From: Marinospirillum sp035271045
GTDB lineage: Bacteria > Pseudomonadota > Gammaproteobacteria > Pseudomonadales > Halomonadaceae
Length of the DNA: 60,934 nucleotides
NCBI RefSeq assembly: GCF_035271045.1
Contig: NZ_DATESC010000003.1
Coordinates: 1-60,934, forward strand
Direction: 5' to 3'
The position numbers and the translations under genes were made by a program. Positions 50,485 to 59,032 of the stretch are shown here, one piece after another. Every line of letters begins with the position of its first letter. Positions within the stretch are counted from its first letter, which is position 1. A model generated the notes under the pieces. That model did not search any database. It was given only the letters and a program-made list of their open reading frames with translations, and was not told the DNA's origin.

Positions 50485-50567
50485 GTTTAACTCTCTAAGT
50501 AAAAACACAAACTACTTGTGTTGCTAGCTGGCTAGAATACAGTATAAAAATAGAGTTGGGAGTGAAA

Positions 50568-51230
50568 ATGCCAAATAAGTATCACCGACTCATCCGCTGG
50601 ATTTTGCGATTTTTTGCTTTAATAATATTGGGTTTATTATTGCTCTTTTTTAATAATCTTTGGTTTGTGAGTATGACTTCAAAAAGAATTGTTGCGCTAG
50701 AAAATGGTTGTAGTCGTGACTATAAGGTTGCCCTTGTATTTGGTACTAGCCAGTTTTTACGTTCCGGTCGACCCAACCCACACTACTATGGACGCATTGA
50801 TCTAGCGGCTTTACTGTATCAACAAGACTACGTTCAACACTTACTTTTATCTGGTGATAATCGCAGTCAATATTATAATGAACCTGCCAAGATGCAGCAG
50901 GACTTATTAGAACGTGGTGTACCTTTAGAAGCGATGACTTTAGATGCTGCAGGCGTGAGTACTTTTGACAGCTTAAAGCGTAGTCAAGAAGTATATAGAT
51001 TAAATCAACTGCTGCTGATTACACAAGGTTATCATTTACCAAGGGCTTTATTTATTGCCGATCATTTGGGTTTGCAAGCAGAAGGTTGCATTGCTCAAGG
51101 GCCTGAATGGGCAGCAATGCGCAATGTTTGGTTTAGAGAAATGGCAGCACGATTAAAAACTTTAGGTGATTTATACATTTGGCAACGCAAACCCCGTGTT
51201 TTGGGTGATCCTCAACCGATTGATTTTTAG
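50568..51230 (+). CDS. SanA-like DUF218 protein (ElyC/SanA/YdcF family)
   Basis: A 220-residue single-pass inner-membrane protein (TM ~14-31) with a periplasmic DUF218 domain. Landmarks are VALVFGTSQFLRSGRPNPHY, LLLSGDNRSQYYNEPAKMQ, the AGVSTFDSLKRSQEVY helix and LLITQGYHLPRALFIAD. SanA affects vancomycin sensitivity and envelope integrity in E. coli. I start at ATG 50568 with TGGGAG at 50557-50562. The protein lacks any other motif. It is followed by the terminator region shared with the convergent mscS. Confidence 0.88.
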   Translation: MPNKYHRLIRWILRFFALIILGLLLLFFNNLWFVSMTSKRIVALENGCSRDYKVALVFGTSQFLRSGRPNPHYYGRIDLAALLYQQDYVQHLLLSGDNRSQYYNEPAKMQQDLLERGVPLEAMTLDAAGVSTFDSLKRSQEVYRLNQLLLITQGYHLPRALFIADHLGLQAEGCIAQGPEWAAMRNVWFREMAARLKTLGDLYIWQRKPRVLGDPQPIDF

Positions 51231-51246
51231 CAACTATTCAGCGTAT

Positions 51247-51285
51247 AAAAAAAGCCATGAACGTAAGCCTTCTTACACTCATGGC
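51247..51285 (-). terminator. Terminator for mscS (minus strand)
   Basis: GCCATGA (51254-51260) pairs with TCATGGC (51279-51285), with an inner GTAAG/CTTAC pair (51263-51267, 51272-51276). Read on the minus strand it is followed by TTTTTTT, so it stops mscS transcription. On the plus strand it lacks a T-run. Confidence 0.85.
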
Positions 51286-51319
51286 AATCATTGACCTTTA
51301 GCAAAAAATTAATTGATAA

Positions 51320-52129
51320 TTATTCTGCTTGATGAATAACTCTTTGTGGGTAAGGAATAGTTATTTTTTGTTCATCAAAAGTGATTTTTATTTGTTCCAT
51401 TAAATGCCACTTTAATGCCCAAAAATCGCTGGAGTTAACCCACATACGCAAGGTGAAATCGACCGAGCTATCACCAAAGTTAAGAATGCCCACTAAAGGT
51501 GCTGGGTCTTGCAAGCAGCGCGCATCTTCATTGGCTAATTTTAAGAGTAAATTTTTTACTTCGCGCACATCATCGTCGTAGCTTACGCCTACAAACAAAT
51601 CTAAACGGCGTTTAGATTCCGTTGAGTAGTTGGTTAGGTTGTTGTGAATCAGTGAAGAGTTAGGAATCATTATTGTTTTATTATCAGGTGTTTTCAAATA
51701 AGTATGAGACAGCGTAAGCCGATCAACACTGCCACCGGTTCCTGCTACTTCAATGTAATCACCTTTTTTAAACGGCTTTAGTGCAACCAATAAAAAGCCT
51801 GAAGCAAGGTTTTTTAGTGAATCTTTAAGTGCTAAACCTATGGCTAAACTTGCGGCACCTAAGGCTGCTAATAGTGATGTTGTATTAATGCCTAGCTCAC
51901 TAAGTACAGAAATAAATAGGATAATTAACAGTAATGCCCTAGTAATCTGCCCTAAAAAAAAGGCGGATGCATCATCCATTTTGCGCGTTAAAATTTTTAC
52001 AACGAGCTGGCGTACCCAGCCAATAACAACCCAGCCGACCACCAGCATTACTAGTGCTGGCCAAATTGTGTTGATAGCCACCCAAATACTGGGCAGTAAA
52101 TTACCTGCTTCATCGACTAAAAAATCCAT
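51320..52129 (-). CDS. mscS: MscS-type mechanosensitive channel
   Basis: A 269-residue small MscS. The TM3 pore helix is in LLAALGAASLAIGLALKDSL with the Gly/Ala packing pattern and Gln/Phe seal replaced as usual by small residues. It is followed by KNLASGFLLVALKPFKKGDYIE (beta domain entry). Three TM helices lie at ~20-45, 65-85 and 90-115. It releases solutes on hypo-osmotic shock. I use the ATG at 52129, with AGGA upstream. The 15 codons before it look non-coding. Confidence 0.93.
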   Translation of the reverse strand: MDFLVDEAGNLLPSIWVAINTIWPALVMLVVGWVVIGWVRQLVVKILTRKMDDASAFFLGQITRALLLIILFISVLSELGINTTSLLAALGAASLAIGLALKDSLKNLASGFLLVALKPFKKGDYIEVAGTGGSVDRLTLSHTYLKTPDNKTIMIPNSSLIHNNLTNYSTESKRRLDLFVGVSYDDDVREVKNLLLKLANEDARCLQDPAPLVGILNFGDSSVDFTLRMWVNSSDFWALKWHLMEQIKITFDEQKITIPYPQRVIHQAE

Positions 52130-52255
52130 TCTTTTATCCTCTAAAAATAAAGCAACTAGCCTAACACGCTGCAATGGTTTCGTTTAAAAAATTCATAAGT
52201 GATATATTTATCAATCGACTCGATAAGAGCGCATTAGTTACATGGGGATTTTTTT

Positions 52256-53851
52256 ATGAATGACCTTATTGCTAGAGTTTTAACGATAATTTTAAGGGCT
52301 TTGGGCTTAAAAACGCTAGATCGACAATTTATTTTTTCTTATGCTTTGATGTTTATATTGGCAATGATCGCTTCTATTTCACTTTATATGAGTATGTCCG
52401 TTTCACCTGAAACTATTAATGTGGCAGGGGCACAGCGGATGTTAAGTCAAAAAATGACTAAAGAAGCTTTACTGATTATGCAAGGTGCTGCAGCGCGAGT
52501 GGAGTTAGATGCAACGATAAGCAGTTTTGAAAGTGCTCATCAAAATTTATTGGTTGGTAATCAAGAGAAAAATATCACCGCTTTTAATGATCTGCTTATT
52601 CAACAGCAGATGCAAAAAGTGGATCAATTATGGCAACAAATGAAAGTTAAATTAGAACAAGTGTTGGTGCAACAGAATCAGCAAAACATTCAACAACTTC
52701 AAGATCAATCACTTACTTTACTAAAAGAAATGAATGCTGCTGTCGTGATGATGACCCGTAAAGCTGAGGTGAGCCAAAAAATACAGGTTTGGTTAGCTTT
52801 TGGTAGCGTGATTAGTATTTTGCTTTTGGTAGTGCTGGGGCGTATTTTTGGTATGGCGCAGCTAATGAATAATATCCAAGTGCTATTAATTGGTATGCGC
52901 CGTGTGGGTGAGGGTGATTTTACGACGCGTTTAAAGATTAAATATAAAGAAGATGAAATTGGGCAAATGTTTACGGCTTACAACCGTATGCAAGAAGAAG
53001 TTCTGCGCTTAATGGCACAAACTAAACAAACTGGTCAAGCTACCAGTCGTCATGTTAAGCAGGTTGTTGCAGCAGCACAAGCAACGGGCAAAGGTGTTTA
53101 TCAACAGCACCAAGACTTAGATCAAGTGGCAACAGCCATGAATGAAATGACAGCAACTGTTGCTGAAGTAGCTAACCATGCTGCTAATGCTGCTAATGCT
53201 GCGGATGCTGCAGATGATAGAGCCAAAGCTGGACAAAAATTAGTCATGCAAACAGCGGTTCAGTTAAACAGTTTATCGGCTAGCTTAAAAATGGGTGCTA
53301 AAGACTTACAAACTCTGCGTGAAGAGACTAATTCAGCGGGCAAGGTGTTAGATGTTATTACTGCGATAGCCGAGCAAACTAACTTGTTGGCATTAAATGC
53401 GGCGATAGAAGCTGCTAGAGCGGGTGAAGCCGGTCGTGGTTTTGCTGTTGTTGCCGATGAAGTTCGTAATTTAGCAAGTCGCACGCGTGATTCGATTGGT
53501 GAGATAGAAAGTATTATTGCTAATTTACAAACAGAAGCGGATAAGGCGTCCCGTGTTATGGTTGGTTATTCAGAAGCTGCTGCTAGTAATGTTAAGCAAG
53601 TTGATGAAGCAACCATTGCTTTAGAGTCTATAGTTGCAGCTGTTGATATGATTAGTGCTATGAATACACAAATAGCTGCAGCAGCAGAACAGCAGCATCA
53701 GGTGGCACAAGACATCGACCAGCGCTTGGTACACATTGCGCTGATTGCTGATGAAAACAGCCAAGCTGCTAAAACGGTAGTCAGTACAAGTCAGTTAATA
53801 GAAAGCGAAATTAACCAGCTTAACCAACAGTTGGATCATTTTGAAACCTAA
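52256..53851 (+). CDS. Methyl-accepting chemotaxis protein, PilJ-type sensor
   Basis: 531 residues. TM1 ~25-46; a periplasmic helical sensor with INVAGAQRMLSQKMTKEALL (the PilJ/NIT-like QRMLSQ motif); TM2 ~178-198; and HAMP to ~250 (RVGEGDFTTRLKI). The cytoplasmic signalling hairpin has EQTNLLALNAAIEAARAGEA then GRGFAVVADEVRNLASRT. A low-complexity AAN/AAD-repeat stretch lies at ~303-316. No che genes are nearby. It ends in a bidirectional terminator. The stimulus is unknown; a twitching-motility receptor is possible. Confidence 0.93.
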   Translation: MNDLIARVLTIILRALGLKTLDRQFIFSYALMFILAMIASISLYMSMSVSPETINVAGAQRMLSQKMTKEALLIMQGAAARVELDATISSFESAHQNLLVGNQEKNITAFNDLLIQQQMQKVDQLWQQMKVKLEQVLVQQNQQNIQQLQDQSLTLLKEMNAAVVMMTRKAEVSQKIQVWLAFGSVISILLLVVLGRIFGMAQLMNNIQVLLIGMRRVGEGDFTTRLKIKYKEDEIGQMFTAYNRMQEEVLRLMAQTKQTGQATSRHVKQVVAAAQATGKGVYQQHQDLDQVATAMNEMTATVAEVANHAANAANAADAADDRAKAGQKLVMQTAVQLNSLSASLKMGAKDLQTLREETNSAGKVLDVITAIAEQTNLLALNAAIEAARAGEAGRGFAVVADEVRNLASRTRDSIGEIESIIANLQTEADKASRVMVGYSEAAASNVKQVDEATIALESIVAAVDMISAMNTQIAAAAEQQHQVAQDIDQRLVHIALIADENSQAAKTVVSTSQLIESEINQLNQQLDHFET

Positions 53852-53873
53852 TTGATTACTTTATTTTCCACAT

Positions 53874-53904
53874 AAAAATCCCAGCTTAAATGCTGGGATT
53901 TTTT
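53874..53904. terminator. Bidirectional terminator between MCP and HiPIP genes
   Basis: AAAAATCCCAGC (53874-53885) pairs perfectly with GCTGGGATTTTT (53892-53903) over a 6-base loop. There are A- and T-tracts on both sides, so it serves both convergent genes. Confidence 0.93.
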
Positions 53905-53932
53905 AGCGTTTAAAACAGAAAAGCCAATTTGA

Positions 53933-54250
53933 TTAACCTGGCTTTTTAACATAAGACTGACACCAGCCTTTTGCTTCAACAGTGTTCTGTGGGAACAATG
54001 CACAACCATTATTAGCAGGCTTCCAGAACATGCAGTTATCGCACTCTTGACCTGCTTGATACTTAGCATTACCAGCAGCTTTAGTAGCATCAGTTACATA
54101 TTTAAGTGCTTTAGCTTGCGGTGCATCTTCACTTAAAGCGGGTAGGCCAGCTGCAAAAGATTGAGACGTTAAAACGCCCATACCTAAAGGTAACGCAGCC
54201 AAACCAAAAAGCCCTTTTTTTAGAAGCGCACGACGGCTGATTTGTGACAT
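53933..54250 (-). CDS. High-potential iron-sulfur protein (HiPIP)
   Basis: 105 residues. A twin-arginine signal (SRRALLKKGLFGLAALPLGM) ends near SFAAG, leaving a ~70-residue periplasmic protein. Four Cys bind a [4Fe-4S] cluster: QECDNCMFW (CxxC), NGCALFP and GWCQSYV. The spacing C-x2-C-x~15-C-x~14-C fits HiPIP. It is a soluble electron carrier, exported folded by the TatABC system encoded at 35.6-37 kb. No redox partner is adjacent. A terminator follows. Confidence 0.95.
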   Translation of the reverse strand: MSQISRRALLKKGLFGLAALPLGMGVLTSQSFAAGLPALSEDAPQAKALKYVTDATKAAGNAKYQAGQECDNCMFWKPANNGCALFPQNTVEAKGWCQSYVKKPG

Positions 54251-54430
54251 AGGTTACATCCTCATCATCATTATTTAGTTTTTTTTAGTGCTAAACGGAC
54301 TATAGCGCTTATCGCAGCATCCGTAAAACGATAGTTAAGTTAGTTCTTAAGTAGATAAGTTTTTTTTATATTAGGTGTATAACGTAAAGTTTAAATTGCC
54401 TTATTGTACCGTTTTAGTTTGATAGCTATA

Positions 54431-54463
54431 AAAAAACCCCACTTTAAAAAGTGGGGTTTTGTG
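54431..54463 (-). terminator. Terminator after pckA
   Basis: CCCCACTTT (54437-54445) pairs with AAAGTGGGG (54448-54456) over a 2-base loop. On the minus strand a run of at least six T follows, ending pckA. Between it and the HiPIP start no other gene is seen. Confidence 0.9.
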
Positions 54464-54497
54464 CTTTAGACTAAGTTGGTAATAAGTTAAACAACGA

Positions 54498-56033
54498 CTA
54501 TTTTAACTTAGGACCTGCTGCAATAATGGCTTCATCAACACCTGAGAATTTACGGAAGTTTTCAACAAACATCCCTGCTAATTCTTTGGCTTGACGGTCA
54601 TAGGCATCTTTATCTGCCCAAGTTTCGCGTGGGTTTAACAAGCTGCTATCAACACCGGGAACATACACAGGCACTTCTAGGTTTAGCGTGGGTAGCATTT
54701 GTGTTTCTGCATCGACCAAAGTACCGTGCTGCACAGCATTAACAATGGCGCGAGTGGTTGGAATGCTAAAGCGATTACCGCCTTCACCGTAAGCACCACC
54801 CGTCCAACCGGTATTTACTAGGTAAACGCGTGAATTAAAACTTTCAATGCGTTTAATTAATAAGTCCGCGTAAACACGCGCTGGACGTGGGAAGAAAGGC
54901 GCACCAAAACAAGTTGAGAAAGTTGCTTCTAAACCTGAAGTAGAACCCATTTCTGTAGAGCCTACTTTAGCGGTGTAACCTGACAAAAAGTGATAAGCCG
55001 CTGCTTCTTTAGATAAAATAGAAACGGGGGGTAATACACCGCTCATGTCACAGGTTAAGAAAATAATTGCGTTAGGCTCACCTGCAAGGTTTTTAGCGAC
55101 ACGCTTTTCAACGTGTTCTAAAGGGTAAGCTGCGCGTGAGTTTTGCGTTAAGCTATCATCAGCATAATTAGGGCAACGGCGGTCATCGAGTACGACGTTT
55201 TCTAGCACTGAACCAAAGCGTATGGCATCCCAAATAATGGGCTCATTCTTTTGTGATAGGTCGATGCACTTAGCGTAGCAGCCGCCTTCAATATTAAATA
55301 CGGTACCAACACCCCAGCCATGTTCATCATCACCAATAAGGTAGCGTGATGGATCAGCAGAAAGGGTGGTTTTGCCTGTGCCAGAAAGACCAAAGAACAA
55401 TGTTGTTTCGCCGTCTTCACCCACGTTGGCTGAGCAGTGCATTGGCAAGACATCAGCAGCAGGTAATAAGAAGTTTTGCGCGGAGAACATGGCTTTTTTC
55501 ATTTCGCCAGCGTACTTCATACCTGCCAAAATAACGCGACGCTTAGCAAAGTTAAGAATAACGCAGCCATCAGAGTTAGTACCATCACGCGATGGATCAC
55601 AAACAAAATTAGCGGCGTTAAGAACTTCCCACTCATCTTTAGAATCTTGGTTATAGGTATTAGGACGAATAAACAGCGTACGACCAAACAGGTTATGCCA
55701 AGCAGTTTCAGTATTAACACGCACGGGTAAGTAGTGTTTTGGATCAGAACCAACGTGTAACTCTGATACAAAACGACCTTGTTCAGTTAAATAGTCGTTA
55801 ACTCTATCCCAAAGTGCATCAAACTTATCAGCATTAAAAGGACGGTTAGTTGAACCCCATTCGATGTCTGCTGAAGTGCTTGGTTCGTCAACAATAAAAC
55901 GATCGAGTGGTGAGCGCCCTGTACGTTTGCCCGTGTTAACAACAAGCGCACCGTTGTCTGCAAGAGTGCCTTCACCGCGTTGAATTGCCAATTCGATTAA
56001 CTGGGCATTGCTTAGATTAGTATAAGTTTTCAC
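54498..56033 (-). CDS. pckA: Phosphoenolpyruvate carboxykinase (ATP)
   Basis: A 511-residue gluconeogenic enzyme converting oxaloacetate plus ATP to PEP. The P-loop is FFGLSGTGKTTLSADPSRYL; the kinase-2/metal motif is IGDDEHGWG. NTGKRTGRSPLDRFIV near the N-terminus and FLSGYTAKVGSTEMG (substrate-site Lys/Arg) are also present. It follows hslO-hslR-yrfG as in E. coli. The 5' leader contains a large inverted repeat (56080-56127). It is terminated at 54431-54463. Confidence 0.97.
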   Translation of the reverse strand: MKTYTNLSNAQLIELAIQRGEGTLADNGALVVNTGKRTGRSPLDRFIVDEPSTSADIEWGSTNRPFNADKFDALWDRVNDYLTEQGRFVSELHVGSDPKHYLPVRVNTETAWHNLFGRTLFIRPNTYNQDSKDEWEVLNAANFVCDPSRDGTNSDGCVILNFAKRRVILAGMKYAGEMKKAMFSAQNFLLPAADVLPMHCSANVGEDGETTLFFGLSGTGKTTLSADPSRYLIGDDEHGWGVGTVFNIEGGCYAKCIDLSQKNEPIIWDAIRFGSVLENVVLDDRRCPNYADDSLTQNSRAAYPLEHVEKRVAKNLAGEPNAIIFLTCDMSGVLPPVSILSKEAAAYHFLSGYTAKVGSTEMGSTSGLEATFSTCFGAPFFPRPARVYADLLIKRIESFNSRVYLVNTGWTGGAYGEGGNRFSIPTTRAIVNAVQHGTLVDAETQMLPTLNLEVPVYVPGVDSSLLNPRETWADKDAYDRQAKELAGMFVENFRKFSGVDEAIIAAGPKLK

Positions 56034-56079
56034 AGCGTTCTCGTTAATGTTTTCATTATTAGTGGTAATAGGATTTTTT

Positions 56080-56127
56080 TACGCCTTAAAAGTATTAGTA
56101 TTATGACAAAAAAAACTTCAAGGCGTA
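56080..56127 (-). repeat. Inverted repeat in the pckA leader
   Basis: TACGCCTT (56080-56087) and AAGGCGTA (56120-56127) are exact complements. The pairing extends inward with AAGT/ACTT after a small bulge, giving a long-loop hairpin. It lies 47-94 bases upstream of the pckA ATG and has no T-run downstream on the minus strand, so a terminator is not indicated. An operator or leader structure is possible. Confidence 0.5.
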
Positions 56128-56299
56128 GTGTCAGTTTTTATTTAAAAATGACTAAATGGCGTTGTAGCACCATTACATGGTAAAAACTCTAGTTTTATCA
56201 AAAGCTTAACGATTATAAACTACCGTTATTCTTGAGTTGCTTAAAAAATAATCAGTAGTGACTACAACACATACCCTTTATTTTTTTCAATTATTGTTT

Positions 56300-57220
56300 T
56301 CAATGCAATCTTGGGCTGGTTTGTGTCTCAATGGTTTTTTCATTCAATAATTCTGGCAAGTCATCTTTTGTAAAGACATAGTGTGTGTTACAAAAATGGC
56401 ATTGAGTTGCCAGTTCACCTTTATCTTTTAAGGCTTCTTTTAACTCTTCTTCGCCTAGGCTGGCTAAGGCATTGGCAATGCGTTCGCGTGAACAGGTGCA
56501 GCCAAATTTAAGCGTATGAGGTTCAAAAGTACGCAAGGTTTCTTCGTGAAATAAGCGATGCAATAATTCATTTTGTTCTAAGTGTAGCAGTTCTTCATTG
56601 GTAAGCGTTGCCGCTAAATGTCCAAGTCTAATCCAAGCATCAGAATCTTTGTTACGTGCGTCTTCTGGTAGTTTTTGTAGTAATAAACCACCCGCGCTTT
56701 TACTGTCTGCTGCTAACCAAAGTTTGGTTGGTAGTTGTTCAGAACTAGCAAAGTAACCTTCTAAACACGCCATTAAAGTATCTTGGTCAAGTGCCACGAT
56801 GCCTTGATAACGCTGACCTTCGTAAGGATCTAAGGTAATAACAAGTTGTCCACCGTTAAGCAATTCTGCTAGCGTTTGCCCTGTGGGTTCACCTTGGTAA
56901 CGCGCAATGGCACGCAATTGATCGCCACCTTGCGCTCCCGTATTGCATTCTGCCATTAATAAGCTTACTTCACCTTGACCACGTGCTTCTAAGGTCAAGG
57001 TGCCTTCAAGCTTAACCGTTGCTGTTAACAAAGCCACTGCTGCTAATAACTCACCCAATAACTTTTCAATGGCAGGTGGATAGTTATGCCTGATTAAAAC
57101 TTCTTGGTAACTTTGATGCAGCTGTACGAGTTCACCACGCACGGCTGTGTTATCAAATAAAAAACGCTGAACTTGATCCGGTAAAGTGTGTTTGCTTGAA
57201 ATTTTGGTAGAGCTTGCCAT
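56300..57220 (-). CDS. hslO: Hsp33 redox-regulated chaperonin
   Basis: A 306-residue cytoplasmic holdase activated by oxidation. The C-terminal zinc switch has the four Cys: FGCTCSRER (CxC) and ATQCHFCNTHYVF (CxxC). The N-terminal substrate-binding body includes SLLMAECNTGAQGGDQLRAI and YQGIVALDQDTLMACLEGYF. It lies 4 bases after hslR, as in E. coli yrfG-hslR-hslO-pckA. No obvious sigma-32 promoter was found. Confidence 0.97.
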   Translation of the reverse strand: MASSTKISSKHTLPDQVQRFLFDNTAVRGELVQLHQSYQEVLIRHNYPPAIEKLLGELLAAVALLTATVKLEGTLTLEARGQGEVSLLMAECNTGAQGGDQLRAIARYQGEPTGQTLAELLNGGQLVITLDPYEGQRYQGIVALDQDTLMACLEGYFASSEQLPTKLWLAADSKSAGGLLLQKLPEDARNKDSDAWIRLGHLAATLTNEELLHLEQNELLHRLFHEETLRTFEPHTLKFGCTCSRERIANALASLGEEELKEALKDKGELATQCHFCNTHYVFTKDDLPELLNEKTIETQTSPRLH

Positions 57221-57224
57221 GGTT

Positions 57225-57629
57225 TTAATCTTCCTGTCGCTTAAAGCGATGTATTTGACGACGTGATTTTTTATCGGGGCGTTGTGCTGGTGCTAGGCCC
57301 GTATCACCTGATAATCGCCGTTTTTCTGCTGCTGCTATTTTATTAGCAAGGCTACGTTCAGTTTCTTGGTAAAGCTTTTGTGCTTCAGGTGCTGGGCCAC
57401 GTTGTGTTGACAAACCTAGTATAACGACTTCTTTAATGTCCCAACCTTGCGTTATTTCTATTAATGCACCAACTGCAACGGTTCGACTGACTTTAGGCCT
57501 TTGCCCATCGTAATGAACTTTACCATTGTCAATGGCTGTTTTAGCTAGGTTGCGGGTCTTAAAAAAACGCGCTGCCCATAACCATTTATCAAGGCGAAGT
57601 TCTTCAATTACAAGTGTCTTTTTGCTCAT
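57225..57629 (-). CDS. hslR: Hsp15 ribosome-associated heat-shock protein
   Basis: 134 residues. The S4 RNA-binding domain spans ~10-75 (ELRLDKWLWAARFFKTRNLA, VHYDGQRPKVSRTV) and is followed by a basic C-terminal tail (RPDKKSRRQIHRFKRQ). It binds 50S subunits carrying nascent chains. It overlaps the HAD gene by 4 bases and sits 4 bases before hslO, forming an operon. Confidence 0.96.
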   Translation of the reverse strand: MSKKTLVIEELRLDKWLWAARFFKTRNLAKTAIDNGKVHYDGQRPKVSRTVAVGALIEITQGWDIKEVVILGLSTQRGPAPEAQKLYQETERSLANKIAAAEKRRLSGDTGLAPAQRPDKKSRRQIHRFKRQED

Positions 57630-58288
57630 GGTTTATTGACCGGTTGTAGTTCAGCAAAACGATTAACAGCAGGGAACTCTGTCATTTGTCTTTGTGGGCT
57701 TTGGCTATCGGGTTGGCTAATCGTGATTAGTTGTGCAATACCAAACTGTTTAGCAGAAGCCAGCACACTTTCGTTGTCGTCTATTAATAAGGTTGTTTTA
57801 GGATCAAAAGGCTCAACGTCCATTAATGCGTGCCAGTAGCCTTGATCTTCTTTTGGAATGCCGATATCGCTTGAACTAAAAATAAGGTCAACGTATTGGT
57901 CTAGTCCTGTTAAAGGCAGTTTTAATGCTAAACTTTTACGGTCAGCATTAGTAGCAAGTATTACTCGTGGGTGAGCGAGTTTTAACCATTGCAAAAAATC
58001 TAAAGCATCAACACGAAAACCAATTAAATGTTGAATTTCACGTTTAAGGGCTGGAATGTCAACCTTAAAACGTTCGCTCCAATAATCCAAGCTATACCAA
58101 TTAAGTTGCCCTTTTTCAGACATTATTTGAGCTATCAAATCTGCTTCAACGGTTGATCGTTCTAATTTATGCAGTTCTGCATAGCGGCGTGGCAAGTGTT
58201 CTAGCCAAAAGTGGCTATCAAAATGTAGGTCTAGCAGTGTACCATCCATGTCCAGTAAAACTGTGTTAATGCTTTTCCAGTCAATCAT
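57626..58288 (-). CDS. yrfG: HAD-family GMP/IMP nucleotidase (YrfG-like)
   Basis: 220 residues, HAD superfamily. The nucleophile motif is VLLDMDGTLLDLHFDSHFW, motif II is VILATNADRKSL, and motif III/IV is SSSDIGIPKEDQGYWHALMD with LLIDDNESVLASA. The long HFW..HLP cap matches YrfG/GMP-IMP nucleotidase, which dephosphorylates purine monophosphates. It is the first gene of the hslR-hslO operon, and divergent from nudE. Activity is inferred from the family. Confidence 0.92.
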   Translation of the reverse strand: MIDWKSINTVLLDMDGTLLDLHFDSHFWLEHLPRRYAELHKLERSTVEADLIAQIMSEKGQLNWYSLDYWSERFKVDIPALKREIQHLIGFRVDALDFLQWLKLAHPRVILATNADRKSLALKLPLTGLDQYVDLIFSSSDIGIPKEDQGYWHALMDVEPFDPKTTLLIDDNESVLASAKQFGIAQLITISQPDSQSPQRQMTEFPAVNRFAELQPVNKP

Positions 58289-58456
58289 TTGCAGCCCTTG
58301 TTAATTTTAATATTAGGTTGTAAGTTCTGTTAGCTTATAAAGAGCTGTACAAGTTGGCTATCAGCATCACTAATAAAGGTAAGTATTTATTGTAACGGAA
58401 AGTTAGGGTTTCATGAACCTGAGTCACTTTTGTTATTTCTAAGGAGTATGCTTGTT

Positions 58457-59032
58457 ATGCCTAATCGCCCTAAAATTTTACAACGTAAAATAGTGGCTCA
58501 AAGTCGGCTGTTTAAAGTTGAAGAACTGCACCTTGAGTTTACTAATGGCGTACAACGAACTTATGAGCGGTTGGTTAGTCAAGGGCATGGCGCAGTAATG
58601 ATAGTGGCATTGAATGAGCGTGAAGAACTGGTTTTAATTCGTGAGTATGCAGGTGGTTTTCACGATTATGTCCTCACTTTACCTAAAGGTTTAATTGATG
58701 CAGGTGAAGATGCGTTAACAGCCGCTAACCGAGAACTCATGGAAGAAACGGGTTATGGCGCTCATAATTTAGAATTGCTAACACAGTTATCTTTAGCCCC
58801 TAATTACATGGGGCATAAAATGGATGTTGTACTTGCGCGTGATCTTTATCTTTGTAAGTTAGAGGGTGATGAGCCTGAGCCATTAGAAGTTTTATTGTAT
58901 CCTTTGCATGATTTACACAAGCTAATGGCTAGCGATGATTTTCACGAAGCGCGATCAATTGCTGCTCTTTTTTTAACGCGAGAAAAACTACTTTATGAGC
59001 ACGAACAACTTCAGGAACACCACGGTGCTTGA
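58457..59032 (+). CDS. nudE: ADP compounds hydrolase NudE
   Basis: A 191-residue Nudix hydrolase for ADP-ribose, NADH and Ap3A-type substrates. The Nudix box GLIDAGEDALTAANRELMEE then TGYG is intact, and VLIREYAGGFHDYVLTLPKG precedes it as in NudE. I start at ATG 58457 (MPNRPKILQRK...), ten bases after AAGGAG. Another ATG at 58448 sits only one base from it. Divergent from yrfG as in E. coli, but without the igaA (yrfF) gene between them. Confidence 0.93.
   Translation: MPNRPKILQRKIVAQSRLFKVEELHLEFTNGVQRTYERLVSQGHGAVMIVALNEREELVLIREYAGGFHDYVLTLPKGLIDAGEDALTAANRELMEETGYGAHNLELLTQLSLAPNYMGHKMDVVLARDLYLCKLEGDEPEPLEVLLYPLHDLHKLMASDDFHEARSIAALFLTREKLLYEHEQLQEHHGA

Noticed and set aside
52196..52232. 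Possible regulatory palindrome upstream of the chemoreceptor (TTATC...GATAA)
   Set aside because: Half-sites are only 5 bp with a 9-bp gap and match no consensus I know.
55366..55656. Several open frames on both strands inside pckA
   Set aside because: PckA motifs cover the whole stretch; the others show no conserved pattern.
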